Shown here piece after piece: positions 27,001 through 41,182 of a stretch of 64,000 nt of DNA (position 1 is the first letter of the stretch; every line of letters begins with the position of its first letter). The notes beneath the pieces were generated by a model that ran no database searches, was not told where the DNA came from, and saw only the letters and a program-made list of their open reading frames with translations. The stretch comes from Paragonimus westermani (lineage: Eukaryota > Platyhelminthes > Trematoda > Plagiorchiida > Troglotrematidae), in the NCBI GenBank assembly GCA_008508345.1, contig QNGE01000772.1:124001-188000 (forward strand), read 5' to 3'. Both the position numbers and the translations under genes were made by a program.

Positions 27001-30000
27001 ACGGGGTAACCAAACGATGGTGGAGTCCAGTATAAATGAACCCCTGCCACCCTAATATGATCGAAAAAAGACGCAAGTGACAAGACCGAACAAAGCACAA
27101 AGAACGTATGCTGTCCATGTGTAAATCACAAATCAAACCGTGACCTGGCTAGCATGAAGTTAAGCGCGGGTGTGCTATCTGTTACTCAGCTCTAAACTGT
27201 AGTGTTATACCAACTGCAAAGCAGTCTCAATGTGATATGACATCCAATTTTTGCCGTATCTAGATGTTCGAGCAAGTTGGTGTGTAAATAAAATACACAA
27301 AGAGCCAGCTGATGTTCAATTGGATGATCTTCCACGCCTGGCCTTATCCGGGACGTCTCCAATCATTGACAGACTTTCCCCTGGCAACCACAAGGGCATT
27401 CTATCTGGTTTCACTCTACTGAATACGAGTCTAATAACAGTAATTTCACTCACTAGCTATATATGACCCTTCTGAAGGAAAGCGAAACCGTCCAAACGTA
27501 AGGGGTTAATGAGAGAAAGTTGTATCAGGTGCAGTCGATAACTACCAATAACAGTGGTGCGTCTTTCATGGCGATCACTCACGTGTCTGAGTAGAACGGT
27601 TACGAAAAGAATAACTCAGACTGGTAGCTTTCAGTGACAGAACTTTCATCCGGTAAACAACAAAGAATCAAATCCGACTAAGTTTATCAATATCTGGGTG
27701 TTATATTGTACCACAACAGATGTCTCCATGCAAATAACGTCCTTGGCAAAAATAGAAAAAACGTCAGTTTCATTCCGACGTAGCATTTGGTCTGTCATTT
27801 TATTGTCGTTAGTGTAAACAAATGCTGGACTCAACGATTCCTTTGAGAGGCTTATTTACACGTACCCGTTACACTCACGTTTGACCAACGACACAGTGAT
27901 AAATTGTGCTGATACGATGAGTGAGCGTCATCGCTCTGTTTGATACATTCTCTTGAACGTATGTAAAACTGTGTAGTTTATTATTCACACTAACAGTTTA
28001 CCCAGTTGTCTCGAAAGGGCTGTTTATTGAGCTTCGTCTGTCTCATCGTTTAGTGATCAGCTTCCTGATAGGGTCACACGTGAACCGACAGCGACGAGAA
28101 TTTCGTAGATCTAACTCATGAACGATTCTAGCGACAATGAGAATGACTCTGAAGCCAAAACGGCTAATGTACAATTGATGTTTACTGCTCAGTCCTTTCG
28201 CGACGCTATTTTACAAACATTGTCAGCATAAAATCTGAATGAAACCACATGCTGAGGGAAATTATAGAAAAAATTCTGACTAGATTTAGTTCAAGTCAGT
28301 AATAAAAAAAAGTATGACCTACAAATTAACGGCCTTCCAGGTTATGGTGACCATAGACTTTCAATATTTGAACAGCCTAGCAACACGAACTTATTTACCC
28401 TCAACAGTAACTTAATGAAAATCCAGCATAGATCTTATGCCTATGCGACGCAACTCAACTGCATAACTTTCCATAAGAACGAAACAGTTGAAATATCTAA
28501 TCAATTTATTTAGTTCCATATGCTCCAAACGTTCAAACTAACGGTGGACCAACCAACCGGTCAAAGGGGGACCAGCCCCAGAGCAGGACCATAAGTGAAG
28601 ATGGCTCACTGTATCTGCCCTGACAATGACGATACGAAAATAGGGCCACAACGGACAGTGACAAATTCAGAGATCTAGATTGCAAGCAACACTGGGCTAC
28701 TGGTTAGCACATCTGAGAGTAGAGCAACACATTTTCAGTACTCGATCCGTACGGAAAATAACCCACGGGGAAACAAATTAGGTACGACTAAGCGTAAAAA
28801 GAAAACCCGAAAAATAATCGTGAACGACCTCAATCCATCTCGAAAGTGCGCTTTGAAAGCGGGAAAAATTATTTCGCGCGGTGGACTCAAATGCCCACGA
28901 AGGTTCAACCTAAAAACTTATCATAATTTTTTAACTCACTGATATGTCCGTAGCTTAATTTAAACAGACAGACAGTGAGTCTGAAAGGATGTCGGTGGAT
29001 TTCTGTTCCCATTTTTAGTCATTCTATTTGTTCAATTTTCACATTCCCATATTTGCTGATTTCCCCGTCCGATTTACTTCACTCACTATACTTTCAACCG
29101 ATTTTCTCCACAATGGCCTAAAGCAGGCTAAGAAGTACACTAGGCATTCGAATCTTACATTCTGTAAATTCTTAGTGAATATAATAACTGACTTTGGCTA
29201 GACTCGTTGTTGTCTGCGGCTTATAGTGGTATGCGTAGAAGTCATCTGCACCAAAATAACTAAAACGAAAATCTAAAATGTTTGGCCACCAAAATCGGTA
29301 GGGGCCCAAGTCAGACGTCAGCTGTGTCACACACGGATTGGATCACTGGTGTGTGACAGTCGTACAAGGCGAAGTTCGGATAACGAGTCACCTACAACCA
29401 ATTGAGTTGCCAGCAAACGGAGACAACCTAGTTAGTCAGCTAGTAAGCTGAACAGCATGTTTCTGTCGGTTGTACACACGCAGGCGAACCAAATAAATGA
29501 AGTTGTACAACCCAACCTCAAATCACTTCGCTTACCATTGTCATGGTCATACGGTCAATCTCGTGCTTGTCTTTTGTCTTGTGATGCCGAAAGGGACTAT
29601 GACCGCGTAACAATTTGTACAGCATACAGCCCAGAGAGAACCAGTCTGCAGACGAGTCGTAAGGACAACCTTTGTGCAACACCTCCGGAGCCATGTAGCC
29701 ATGCGTACCCACGCTTGCGTGTGGCATTCGCCGGGAGAAATCACACGCCAATCCGAGGTCACTAATACGTACGTGACCATATTCGTCCAGGAGAATGTTA
29801 GCAGGCTGTTAAAAACATCACAAACCAGTAAGTGTGACGGGTACGTAAATAAGGGGCAATTTGAAAAATGAGGGGAAAAACAGTGTTGACTTGTACTACT
29901 ATATGGAGACCGTGATCAGTCAGTCAATCTTGCTAAAATATTTTGATCACCCGGTTGTCAGTTGCCGTCAACAGGATAGCTACTGTGTCATCCATCTTCC

Positions 30001-33000
30001 GAACATCCCGAACATTACAACTGAATCTGAACCAGTGATGATTGCCAAGGCAGAGAATTTCATACGTCAGGCTGTGTTAGACGTCAGTTCGGCACTCACT
30101 CTCAGATAAACACTCTACTATGGCCGAACCCATTCGACTCACAAGATACAGAGATAACCTGATTGAGATTCGGCTCTAAACGCGACGGAAAGTAGTTCGA
30201 ATCTTAGCCTGGCTATTTTGAAATGAGTGTAACGGAGGAATAAACGATGACCTTAGCATACTCGTCTGAGTCTCAAAAAAGCAATCTGAAACCTGCCATC
30301 AACAAGATTAAAAAACATGAGATGAACCAGGTGAACAATTCGACGGACTTCTAAAGCTACCGTCGAATGCGTTCAAACAGTAGGAGCCAAATTCCTGAGG
30401 GGTTACTCGTAAATTATCGTTTGCCTCATAAGTGTGACTCGGCCTCTCTATTTGAGACCACAAGCACCCGGTGAACACGTATGTATGCGTACATACTTGC
30501 AACAATGCGTCATAGAGGAACCACCATGCTCCGATAGTGCTGGTTACCATGCAAATCCGACGACCCTCTGAATATGACCAACTTACCTTCAGGGATCGGA
30601 CAGCTGTGTTATTCTTATGATTGGATAGGCATATCAACCCAGTTATCCTTCAACTATACGCGAATGAACGACGTTATACCAAAAATGAGAGAGAGAGAAT
30701 GGTTTCAAAATAAACGCGTCGGATTATAACCTCAGAAGATGCTCAGACTCCCAAACAAGTGCACGTACAGTGTTCTCAAACACTGAGCGCGGATTGTCAC
30801 ATATCGTCTGTCTGGTGGGTTAAGACAGAAAAGTCAGTTATCACCAGGAAGAAGTGATCATTAATTGATTCGACGGAGCCTTTTGAGTCTACGTATGTGC
30901 ACGCAGGTATCAATTACAGTTGAGTTGAATGCTGATAATATTGACGATGAATTAATTCTTACGGAGGAAGAGCATACTTGTATACAAGTTTCTCAGAATA
31001 ATAAGTGGGTAGTGTAACCAACAAAGTTAGGCAACACACTTAGTTGTCATACTGAACTAAATTCTAATCGTAGAGTCGTAACGAAACAAATGCCGACAAC
31101 GTCTTAATTTTAAAACTTCATACATAGTAAAATACATCAAATGGAACATTTCTGTAATACCGACACCAAATAAAGTGAAGGAAGATACTACTGCCCAGCA
31201 GACCTACAAGATAGGAGCTAGGTTTAGGGGAAATCTCCCCAGTTGATGGAATGTCCTGTACTGTTATGGGAAGACGCGGGCCAAATAAGTTTGTGGCAGC
31301 ATACTTACAGGAAGGTGTTATTCCGGTGATCTTATTCAAAAAAGCATTGATTTGTAAATAAAGGGTTAGTTGAGGTCCCCTCACGTGCGTGTACCACTAC
31401 CTGTTTTTCTTGTCTATCCTAGTTGAGGTCCCTCTGAAGAAAGCGCACACTAAACATCATGTGTGAGGACAATCATTGGGGGTTCGTGACGCTTTTTCTC
31501 ATCCTTTCCTCGTTCCTATTTTCTCTTGACGCAAACAGATCACACGGTAGGCAGGACGGGGTTCTAAACTTAAAGAACGGAACACGGAAAAACCATAAAA
31601 TACCCTTCAAGTGGGGTAGTCGCAGATCTGGATGCTCTTCACTGGCGTTCTGGTATAAATATTCCGGACGCTCGATTGAAAACAGTCACTTTATCCTGTG
31701 CAAATTAAACTCCAACTTGAACTAGGTCCAAAATCAATTTGACGCGATTTGAAGGTCAATTCAGAGTTTAAGAAGAATAAACCTATTTGAATGCGAAATA
31801 GGTAGAAAGCAGGAAATTTGCTCAGCTTTTGTGCCAGGTTTTGTTAGCTAGGCTATCAAATATGGGAAGTCATATCAAAGAAGCTGAAAAGGTTTCATTT
31901 TTTCTCAGTTTCTCCCCCCGAAGCGGGCTTTTCGAGTCCCCTGGTGACCATAACGAAACCGAAAGCTAACCCTGAATTCTGACATGATCCACGCTGTGTC
32001 CTCATCATTACTATGTAATTTACAAGATGGAGAATCATCATTATTATTAGACGAACCGGCAGATTGTAAAAAATGTCTCGTACTCTTGAATCTTCCATAA
32101 AATTATCTTTAAAATCAGCAACCTGCATGTATATGTCCGTATAATGTACACTTTCAAAATATATAACGTAGTTTACTTCCTGCCCCTTCGTAATCCATAT
32201 GCATGTATTGAGCTGTCAGGAAACATTGTTTCAAAATGCTGAGTGCCGTGAAAAAATATTGGGAATCCTTGTACTAAACAGCGCGTGTGTCTGCGCACGC
32301 ACCATGAGTATCACATCGAGAAATGTGCTCCTGTGTCCGGCTTGGGAAATCGACGCCGAGACAAAGGTAACTAAAGGTGCGTCTACTTAACCATTCAAAT
32401 CTCAACTACAGATCACTGGAACTTTCTGGCTTAACAGAGACTTGAACCAGTACTGTCTTGTTCAAACTAAACACATGAAGCGTGAAACTTGTTCCATTTT
32501 TTAACCGTTAGACAAGTTAGATCAAGTGGGACTTTCATTATCCAGCACTTGTCACAGGAAACGGTAGGGATAAATAACATCTCACAGACGACTTTTGCCG
32601 ATAAAAACGTCGATGGCCGTGTACCGGTTGAAGAACCAGTGTGCCGGAAAAAGTGAACAGTTTCAGGCCACGTCTCCAAAACACCACAGGCCGTTTTACT
32701 CGACAGCAGTAACGTGTAAACGAAAATGAAAAGTATACCCGGGTTAATGGAATGCCGGTATCTTCGAAATACCAGTAACGGCGAAAATGGACTGCAAAAA
32801 CGGGTCCAAAAACTACGACTGCGGTGAAAATCTATTCGGTTCATCGCTTATCCAAACCCCAGCACAGTCTAGTAGCGAATCAATCCAACGTCGTTTTAGG
32901 ATGCAACATCAGAATTAGACAAACTGTTTCACTGTTCTACCTTCCGTTATTCGCCAAGTTCTTTGGTCGGTATTAAAACAATCAGATTACAGCTTGTGAC

Positions 33001-36000
33001 GTTGCATTTGCCACTGATATCAGCCAATGACAGATTCCGAATTCCTTGATACTGATGTACACCTATAAATCCGTGTTCTTGTCCCATGAATGGAAGCTGC
33101 TTACTTCAACCAGTCCAAAGTCTTCTCCTTATCACTTACGCGAAAAGGTTGAATTCAAGTAGCATTCCTAGGACTATTCCGAGTCCACAATTCCGTGTAT
33201 TGCAATGACACCTCGTTGGTCCAACAAATGGACCAGACAAATGAATAGATGACTTCTCACTTTAATGGGCGTCATTCGGTAACCGAAAATATACCCTTTC
33301 TTACTAGAGTTCAGGTCTTACGTGCTCCCAGACGGGGTTCCGTTTCTCCCTTGGGTGTCTGCCGTCGTGGCAATAAGACAAGATCAATTCGCACGCGCTA
33401 TCACTCAACGACGTAATGAGGGGAAACTGCAGACTACGAGTTAAGCCAGCCGACGACATGAAGATCTGATCCAGATGAATAACACGGACGAGCAGAGAAA
33501 GGAACACATGTTTGTTCAATCTAATCCAGTTAGAACGTCAAAATTCACATGACAGACATGCACTTTTAAAATGACAGACATATGGCCTTGACCGACACGT
33601 CCCGTCCCATCATCCCACAACTAACCGTGCAACGACTCAGGGTATACGCACAGAATCTGCTTGTCCAAACAGCTCACGACGCATTAGTGTACAGTGTTCG
33701 TCATTATATGGCCATTATAGGCGGCCAACCTGATTGTCCGGCCATTATCAAAAGGTGTCTGAGTTTGCAACTTGTGTTGCATGGATATAGCCCCCGAAAT
33801 TAAACCAAGACTAGTCACGAAGTTCATCGCGTTTAGTTGTGTGCTCCAGTAGAAAACTTGCTGAAAGGCATTTGAGCCACCACTATTGAGGAACTACAGT
33901 GACAGATATATACATATGTATACGTATGCATTTATACATGTATATATAACGCAAAAATCGATTGATGATAACAGGCCGTTGATATGGCTGTTGTAACAAA
34001 GGGGTAAGCAGGATAATATGCCCAAGATGGTCGGGTAGCCGATAAGTTGAAAGGTGGTGACTGCAGAGAATGTTGTAGTGGAAATGTTTCGGATGACGGC
34101 TGTTTATTGAAGGCGTTCTGCTGTCAACGGTTTGGCCCAGCAGCCATACCAATAAAGGGTTCTGATTATTTCAACTTTGTAATCCGAGAACCACTCACAT
34201 CTGGTCGCAGCTTCCACACTCAGACAAGCATTCAGTCTACGTTTCCGAAATTGGCTGGCTGTGAAGTCTCCCTGACTGCGAAGGCTGCAATCAAATATCA
34301 ATGGTGATCGGATTACATTCTACAAATTCTCGATTTTTAATACGTCTTTAAGTTTAAGTCGCCTATCCATTTTTGACAGATCGCAATTTTGGGCACGACC
34401 CAGCTTTGCGGCATTGACTGCTCGGAGGATCTTCACATAGTATCGATAATTGCTTTATTTTCACATGAGCTTACACATCTCGCTGAATCGCCCGATTGGA
34501 CATCCAATTATGAGCATTGCGTACGGCTGGATAAAACAGGATGCAATCAATAAACAGGTACAAAAAGAACGATTATGATCCCGTTCGCCAATATTAACAC
34601 GTTTTGACAAAAACTACTAAACCGACTCCTCTGTATTATGTTGACAACCTGTATGATTTGTTCTCGTTTGGCCTGTAATCATCTCTTTCAAATACCATCG
34701 TCAGACGGAAAAACACTTGTAAGTTTGTGATCAAGTGACCCATTCACACAAGGTGACTAAAGAGGAAGGCAAGTGGATCAAACACGCTAAGGTAGGCAAT
34801 CAACATCGCAACGTGAATTGTCACCTGGTAAATACACAAAAATTGATTAACCCAACCGCAGGTAATCTTTGTCTGTACTCATAGGATGCTGAATCGATTT
34901 AGCCTTTCAGTACTGAAGATTCTATTTAACACTGAATTGCATTTTACAAAATAGTGGTATCCAGGTTGATGAAATTTTTCGCTTTTAAACACCAAGTACC
35001 CTTTCAGGCCAAATGACTGAACAATCAATACCGCAGTTTAGTATTTTTGCCTGTATGCAACATAATGTTATTTGTCAACTTCCCTTTCGTTCGTTCCTCA
35101 TAGCTGCATTTAGATTAATAACAAACTGACTAGGCCAAAAAGCCCAATCTCACGTTACAATTTTGTCGACAAAGGCATTACTGCTTATCTCTCGATCTAC
35201 CACTTTATTGAGTATAGTGAAGATGGTGAACTGATATCCATCATTCGTTGACCTTCCAAGTGAGTTGGTCAAGGAAACAAGTCATAAATTTCCGTCTTGT
35301 ATTTGCCAGGATCGCCAGTACGGACAAATACGTATACAACCCTGAGTGATTCCGATTAATTTTTGCCATGTCCAGTCCCATAATGGGGGCAGGAAGTGCA
35401 CTTCTCACGCAAAAAACGTTCACTCTGATTTCCCCTCTACGATGTACCACAGTTCAGATGGGCGAATCTGTCAACTAAGGTGCCCCCTGGTTAGGTTCAT
35501 TTAACACAGCCAGTCAGAATAACATGTAGGCGATTGTGAACCTACGCCGAATGTAAAACAATAGTGAGATCAAGTAGGAATCATGCGAAACGCGCTGACA
35601 CCAAGCATATTGACGAACTGAACCATGCGGTATCGATCAAAGAGATGTATTCTCTGTGAAAGTCACACTGTAGAACTCTTGTTCTTCAAAATAATGATTC
35701 TCCGATCAACTGCACGAGTCTTCCTTCAAGTAAGACCAGAAGGTGTAGTTGTCCAACGACTTTACAATGTTTTTTAAGTGGCCAAGAGACGAAATTGTTA
35801 AAACAAGTGTGAACTGTCATGCTGAGCTAACATTCTGATAGTGTACGTTCATGAAACCTTCCTCCAACAGATTTTACGTTTTTCCCTCGCAAGAACAGCC
35901 TTCTAAGAAGAAACACTTCTATAGGGTACGACGTTTTCAGGAAATCTCTCAGAACCATACAGGAGGCACTTCTGAGCGTTTGATGTAAACTCAATCCCCT

Positions 36001-39000
36001 CAAGAAGAAACAAACAGTTTGCTCACTATGAATCACGGAACGGATCACTGAACTAAGTACACCCCTTTAAGAGAAATCAGTCCACACTGCTCCGGCTAGC
36101 CAAATTCTGATCAGCAGACTACCAAGAAACTTGGTCTAAAGTTCACTCAGTCGTAGTTGTGTTATCTGGAGTACGTCAATCCTAGGCCCATCAAACAACC
36201 GCTGAGAAGTATAACGATGCTCTTCAAGGATGACCTCTGGTAGGTGTGAACGTGCACAGGATATCAGATTTCGGTTGCCAGTCTGAGCATTTGGAATTAC
36301 CGACTCAGGTGACGCAACCGCAATATGAACCAAAGGTCCCATCACTGGGAAATGGAAGAAAACAGCCGTGTTTCAAAACTTTTTTGAGTTCAACTGGGCA
36401 GTGAGTTCATCGAACAAAAAGCTCTTAAAGACCATTTATTTTTGTGTATTTCACCCCTTAACTTTGTGTTTAACTCAGATGAACTAATAGCTATAACGTC
36501 GTCCTGTAAGCCGAAACTTTCCGGATCCAGGTAATAGTTAACTGGTTTTGTACAAATCTGGATAGCCTGACATGCTCTAAATCGGCTATTACATGACAAC
36601 CAATTTAGCGTGGATCGTCTTGCCGTTTGTTTTCTGTCTTCCCGTGTAAACACCTTATGCGTTATAGTACTGTTCACCTGGATGAGTAAGGCATTGTGGA
36701 ATGGCCACAGCAGATTGCAAACGAGGATCATCAAGTATTATGCTTTATTTTGAGGGTTGATAGCACTTTTGAGTGCTAGAAACGTTCTTCATGAAACTCT
36801 GCGCAGTTCTGTTAAAATAAATCTGCCATAATCATGGTGTTACACTCGAACCGACAGGAATCCACAGGATGAACAAAACGCTCGAGAAACTTCTGCTCCC
36901 CTAAGACGATGTTTATTACAAGGGGCAAGTAGTATAGCTAACCAGCAATGGGGCCAGTCATACTGACTGACATGTGGCAGGCTTAGTTATTTAAAAAAAA
37001 CTCGTCGCACGAACAGAAATCAGGTGGAAGGAAAGCCGTGCGAGCGTGTGAATAACAGCACAAGATCCACACACGCGAATCAACGAGTGTTATTCACAAA
37101 CCACAGCATTCCACACTATTGAAGAATCAGGGGTGATCAGATCCAGAGATGACTGTGTAAGGGCCAGGGTCAACCGTTCGAGAACCTAACCCCTGGGCCC
37201 GACAGTTTAGAATGGCTTTTTAACAAGGGGAAATACTGTAGACATTGACCGGACGTTCACACAAGGCCGTAGTAATTGACAATATCATACGGCGCAACAG
37301 AGCAGAACAGGTGAACAAAGCGTGCATAGAGAGAGGGCAAGCAAGAAGCCACTTACTTTCAAATCTCTGTAAACCACGCATCGATTGTGCATGTGTTCCA
37401 GACCGAGAATCACTTCGGCCGCGTAGAACCGCACCTCGGATTCCGAAAATATGTTGTGCTGCGTCAAATGATAATGCAAATCGCCCCCATTCATTAGATC
37501 CAAAATGAAGCACAATTTCTCCGGGGTTTGGAACGCGTATGTCATGCAGACAATAAACGGGCAACCATCCTGCGATAGAATGAAGAAACACGTAGTGTGG
37601 GTAGATGAACGGATCAATCGCACCAAAACAATGAGTCTCTCCAATCCTTGTTCCTCATACAGGACAGGTTTGTACATGATCAGAACGGTTTGCTCACTCG
37701 AGTTTGGACAGGGACAAAACAAATCACTTGAAGTCTGTCCAAAAAACAGCTATGAAGCTGATTTGCGCAAAACAAGTAAGCATTGGGCTGGGTGCAGATG
37801 GAATTTGACTTGTACATGTGACAGGTCGGGGATATCTGACAAAACGAGTAGTAATCGGGATCACACACTCAAACTGTTCACGACGGGAGCAACGGCCACC
37901 AAGTGGCAGATTCGTCTCCTATGTAGTAAGGCAACTGAAAGCTTGAACAAAGACACCGTTATTTCAATACGGTTGGAACTCCAACTGCAATAGGCCTCCA
38001 ATTTGCTAAGTTTTGCTGGTCTATTTCAACATGATGTTCTTCATCAGGCAAACAAGTCTTACTGTTCTTCGATCCAGAGTTTGTAGGAAACTATACAAAA
38101 AAGACATCAAGCAATAAAACTCTTTTTTAGCTAGCACCTTTATCACACAGCCAAGAACGATATCATACATCCACCTCCAGACTATTATTTCCCCATGCAC
38201 TATTTTGACCCAAACCGCTTTACAACTATGTACGACGAAATTTTAAAACAGCTCTTCAACGGAATACAAACTATTGTGCATACAACGAAAACCGCCTAAT
38301 TGGACACGTGGTAAGTAGGTCAGATGATACGGATGGTTCAATTTTGATGAAAATTGAATCGTTCGCTGCATTTCGAATAGAAAACGTTGGGTGATCTGAT
38401 CTCGGAGAACCCCTTAACTAAGATGAAAGATTTCAGGCATGATAATGTACACACTAGAGGAATCAACTGTCTCATTTTCTGTCTTATCAACACATACAGT
38501 AGTAGCCAAGTAAACATGATATTGAGTGTAATTCGTTAGTTTAATCTTTGATGGCTAACTGTAAAATCACCGTAACCAACTTAGATGCTAGTGCTCCAGT
38601 TGGCTTCGTTGATATAAATGTGTCAGGGAAATAAGATCGGGATAATGGGGTCGATAGTTGGTCGATTGTTACTCACGTGAATCAACTTGTATCAACCTGC
38701 ATACATTCTTGATTTCCCCGTATAACCCAATCTACTCCATACAGTATGTCGCAACTAATCGTCCTCCATGACGGTTCCTAGGGTGATGATATCATACCAT
38801 AAGAAAACATTAGTTTAGGGGGACCGTATTTAGTGCCCTACTTCCTGATTTTGTGACATACTGATATAGCTGAGGATATTCTGTCACAAGCACGCAGTGC
38901 AAACAGCTTAGTTACAGTTACACCATACTGATCAAAAGAAAACCCTAACAGATCACGTATACTGGTAGTGTGCATATCAACATCATTAAGAATGGGTCCG

Positions 39001-41133
39001 TTACGAAGGTCGAATGACCAACTATCATTGGTAATCGTTAGACATTGATAAAAACGAGCTCTGCACAACGGCCACGTTCAAATCGTATCAAACAACATTG
39101 TGTGCATCGGTCAAACGGAAAACTGTTGTGAATAAACGAAGGTTGTTTATAAACCAGAACAAATGAGGAAGTTACACCAACGTACCTATGGAGAACGTTT
39201 GACGTTATTCATGAGGCAACTGCGTTAAACACGGTGTCAGAGCAGTCTCTGCCATGTTGGGAGTGTGTTGCTTATATCTATCTTTGATCACCCACCCAGT
39301 TTCATTCACGTTGGCCAGCTTGGCTTGACAAACCACATCACGTAGTAAGGCAATCGAACAGCTGGTATCGCAACCATTCATTGTAAATCTCTCCCTGAGT
39401 TACCAACAACGTTTTTCCTTCTAAAAGCCTGGACGATAATGACTTATAACGTACCACGCAGAAGTAGTGACAGACCTGTCAGTCCACTAAGTCATTTAAC
39501 TATTCTCATCATTGGCTATCCCGAAACCATAAAATAACTGTAGTCATCCATTAATTCGATTGTAATAGCGCAGTAATAATGTACCTTACTTGACCCACGA
39601 TAACATAATATACATTTTTGATTCACCTCTCAAGCTCTCCCCTAACCCGTATCGCCTGGTACCGCGTAGCGTGCTTTCTGTGTAACGCGTTGGCACTAAC
39701 TGACCTCGCCAGAACTGTACAAGCCCCAATCGCATACGCTACCCATGTTCAAGTGAACGGTTCATTGTGTACGTGCAGTTAACTGCACCAACTGTGCAGT
39801 GAGAGCCCCTTGGCATAGATTTCGTTTGGTGCGTTGGGAAAGAAAACCGTTCGCAAAATGATACCACCTGCAACAAAAGAGCCCACGAGTTCAAAATTGC
39901 TCAAATGAGCATATGCTCCTGAATTTGGTAACAAGAAACTCCGTGGTAGATCGTTCTCGATTTAGAGTGTAGCAGCTCTGAGCATCGTCAAACGACAGAA
40001 CCATCTTACTGATGGACACTATGTCCTTTCGTTGTCTTGCGGGTGCGACGCAGTAGCCGGTCCGAGTAAACACGGAGTGACTACGTTGACACAACGTAAT
40101 TTCCTCCGGTACTGCGTATGTCAAAAGGACGTTAGAAACCATAAAGATTATGTGAAGGGAGTACTTCTGAGCTAATTTGACTCAATGAAAGGTAAAATAT
40201 CATACTGTTCCAGAAAAAAGTGAACAAAAACACTGGGTTTCGCTTAGTGTTGTGTCGGGAAAGGTTTAAAGCATGTTACACGGGGATCCTTATAACACTG
40301 GCAATTAAGAAAGCAACGTACTGTGTCCGTGGAGCCCGAAGCAGAACAGATGCACTTGGGGGTCCCGGAAAAGAAAGAAATACATCGTCAACTACTTACT
40401 GATAGTCCTTATACGATTCGGTTGCAATAGTCTTCCCGTTTTGGAACTGCCACTCATAAGCACAGCTCAACTGGCGGCTGAATCTGGCCAATATCAGTAT
40501 GAACAAAAACTGGTTTGCCAACACAAACACCACGCGAACTGTCATTAAGGGGCATTATAGATTTAAGCATCCGGTGGAAAACTCAACCGTCATCGTGAAA
40601 AAGTAATGGAATGCAGCTCGCTGGCTGCGCTACAGCGTGGCCGATGTGACACAGGAAGTTATTGTAACACGTAACATGAATTAGGTCGGCCCATCATCGC
40701 TTGTGTAGACAACTGACAGCATCAACAAAAGCGAGTGAACATAAGCAATTTCTGCCGGACAGAAAACGAAACAAATTAGAACCTCGGCTTGAATGAGAAA
40801 CAACTGGTGTTCGATCGAAAATACTGCACAACTCGAATTGGTTCACCACAAGCGCTTGTTACCGTTGACTCATGGAAAATACCATTCAAGGAAAAGCAAG
40901 CTCACTCCAATAAAAACCTGCTCTCTGTGCCATTCAAAAGTGGCCATAGAGACCAGAAGTATAGTCCTGGAATAAAAGCACTATTACTTATGACAAAACG
41001 ACTTGCAAAATAAGCTTGCGTGTACCACCGTTGTTTATTTAAATAGTTCCACCAAAAGTACGATCTGTGACAACGACAGATTAAATACCCGTGCGGATAA
41101 ACATTTGTCTACATTCCACTAGTACACGAATAT

Positions 41134-41182
<49 letters not shown>

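Larger units (their letters stand above)
10099..29535 (-). other. Kinase intron interval of 19.4 kb with at least one unlocated exon
   Basis: The flanking exons end and begin in incompatible phases (0 and 2) and lack about 35-40 C-lobe residues present in all GRKs, so at least one exon must lie here. I looked for the conserved LLxRDxxxRLGC region on the minus strand without success. It may be too diverged for reading by eye or lost in a gap. Inside are SINE copy A with a hammerhead (11116-11332), an ATC-repeat element broken by a 75-bp gap (19140-19500) and a single N at 24354. A tRNA-like reverse-strand stretch near 13550-13610 is possible. The rest shows no recognisable gene. Confidence 0.8.

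Noticed and set aside
31459..31725. Plus-strand frame with a signal-peptide-like start
   Set aside because: No homology, no conserved cysteines or domain, and the hydrophobic start is common by chance in this sequence.
37505..37993. Open frame of 162 codons on the plus strand
   Set aside because: Its first part is antisense to the kinase exon at 37357-37569 and the rest has no recognisable domain.
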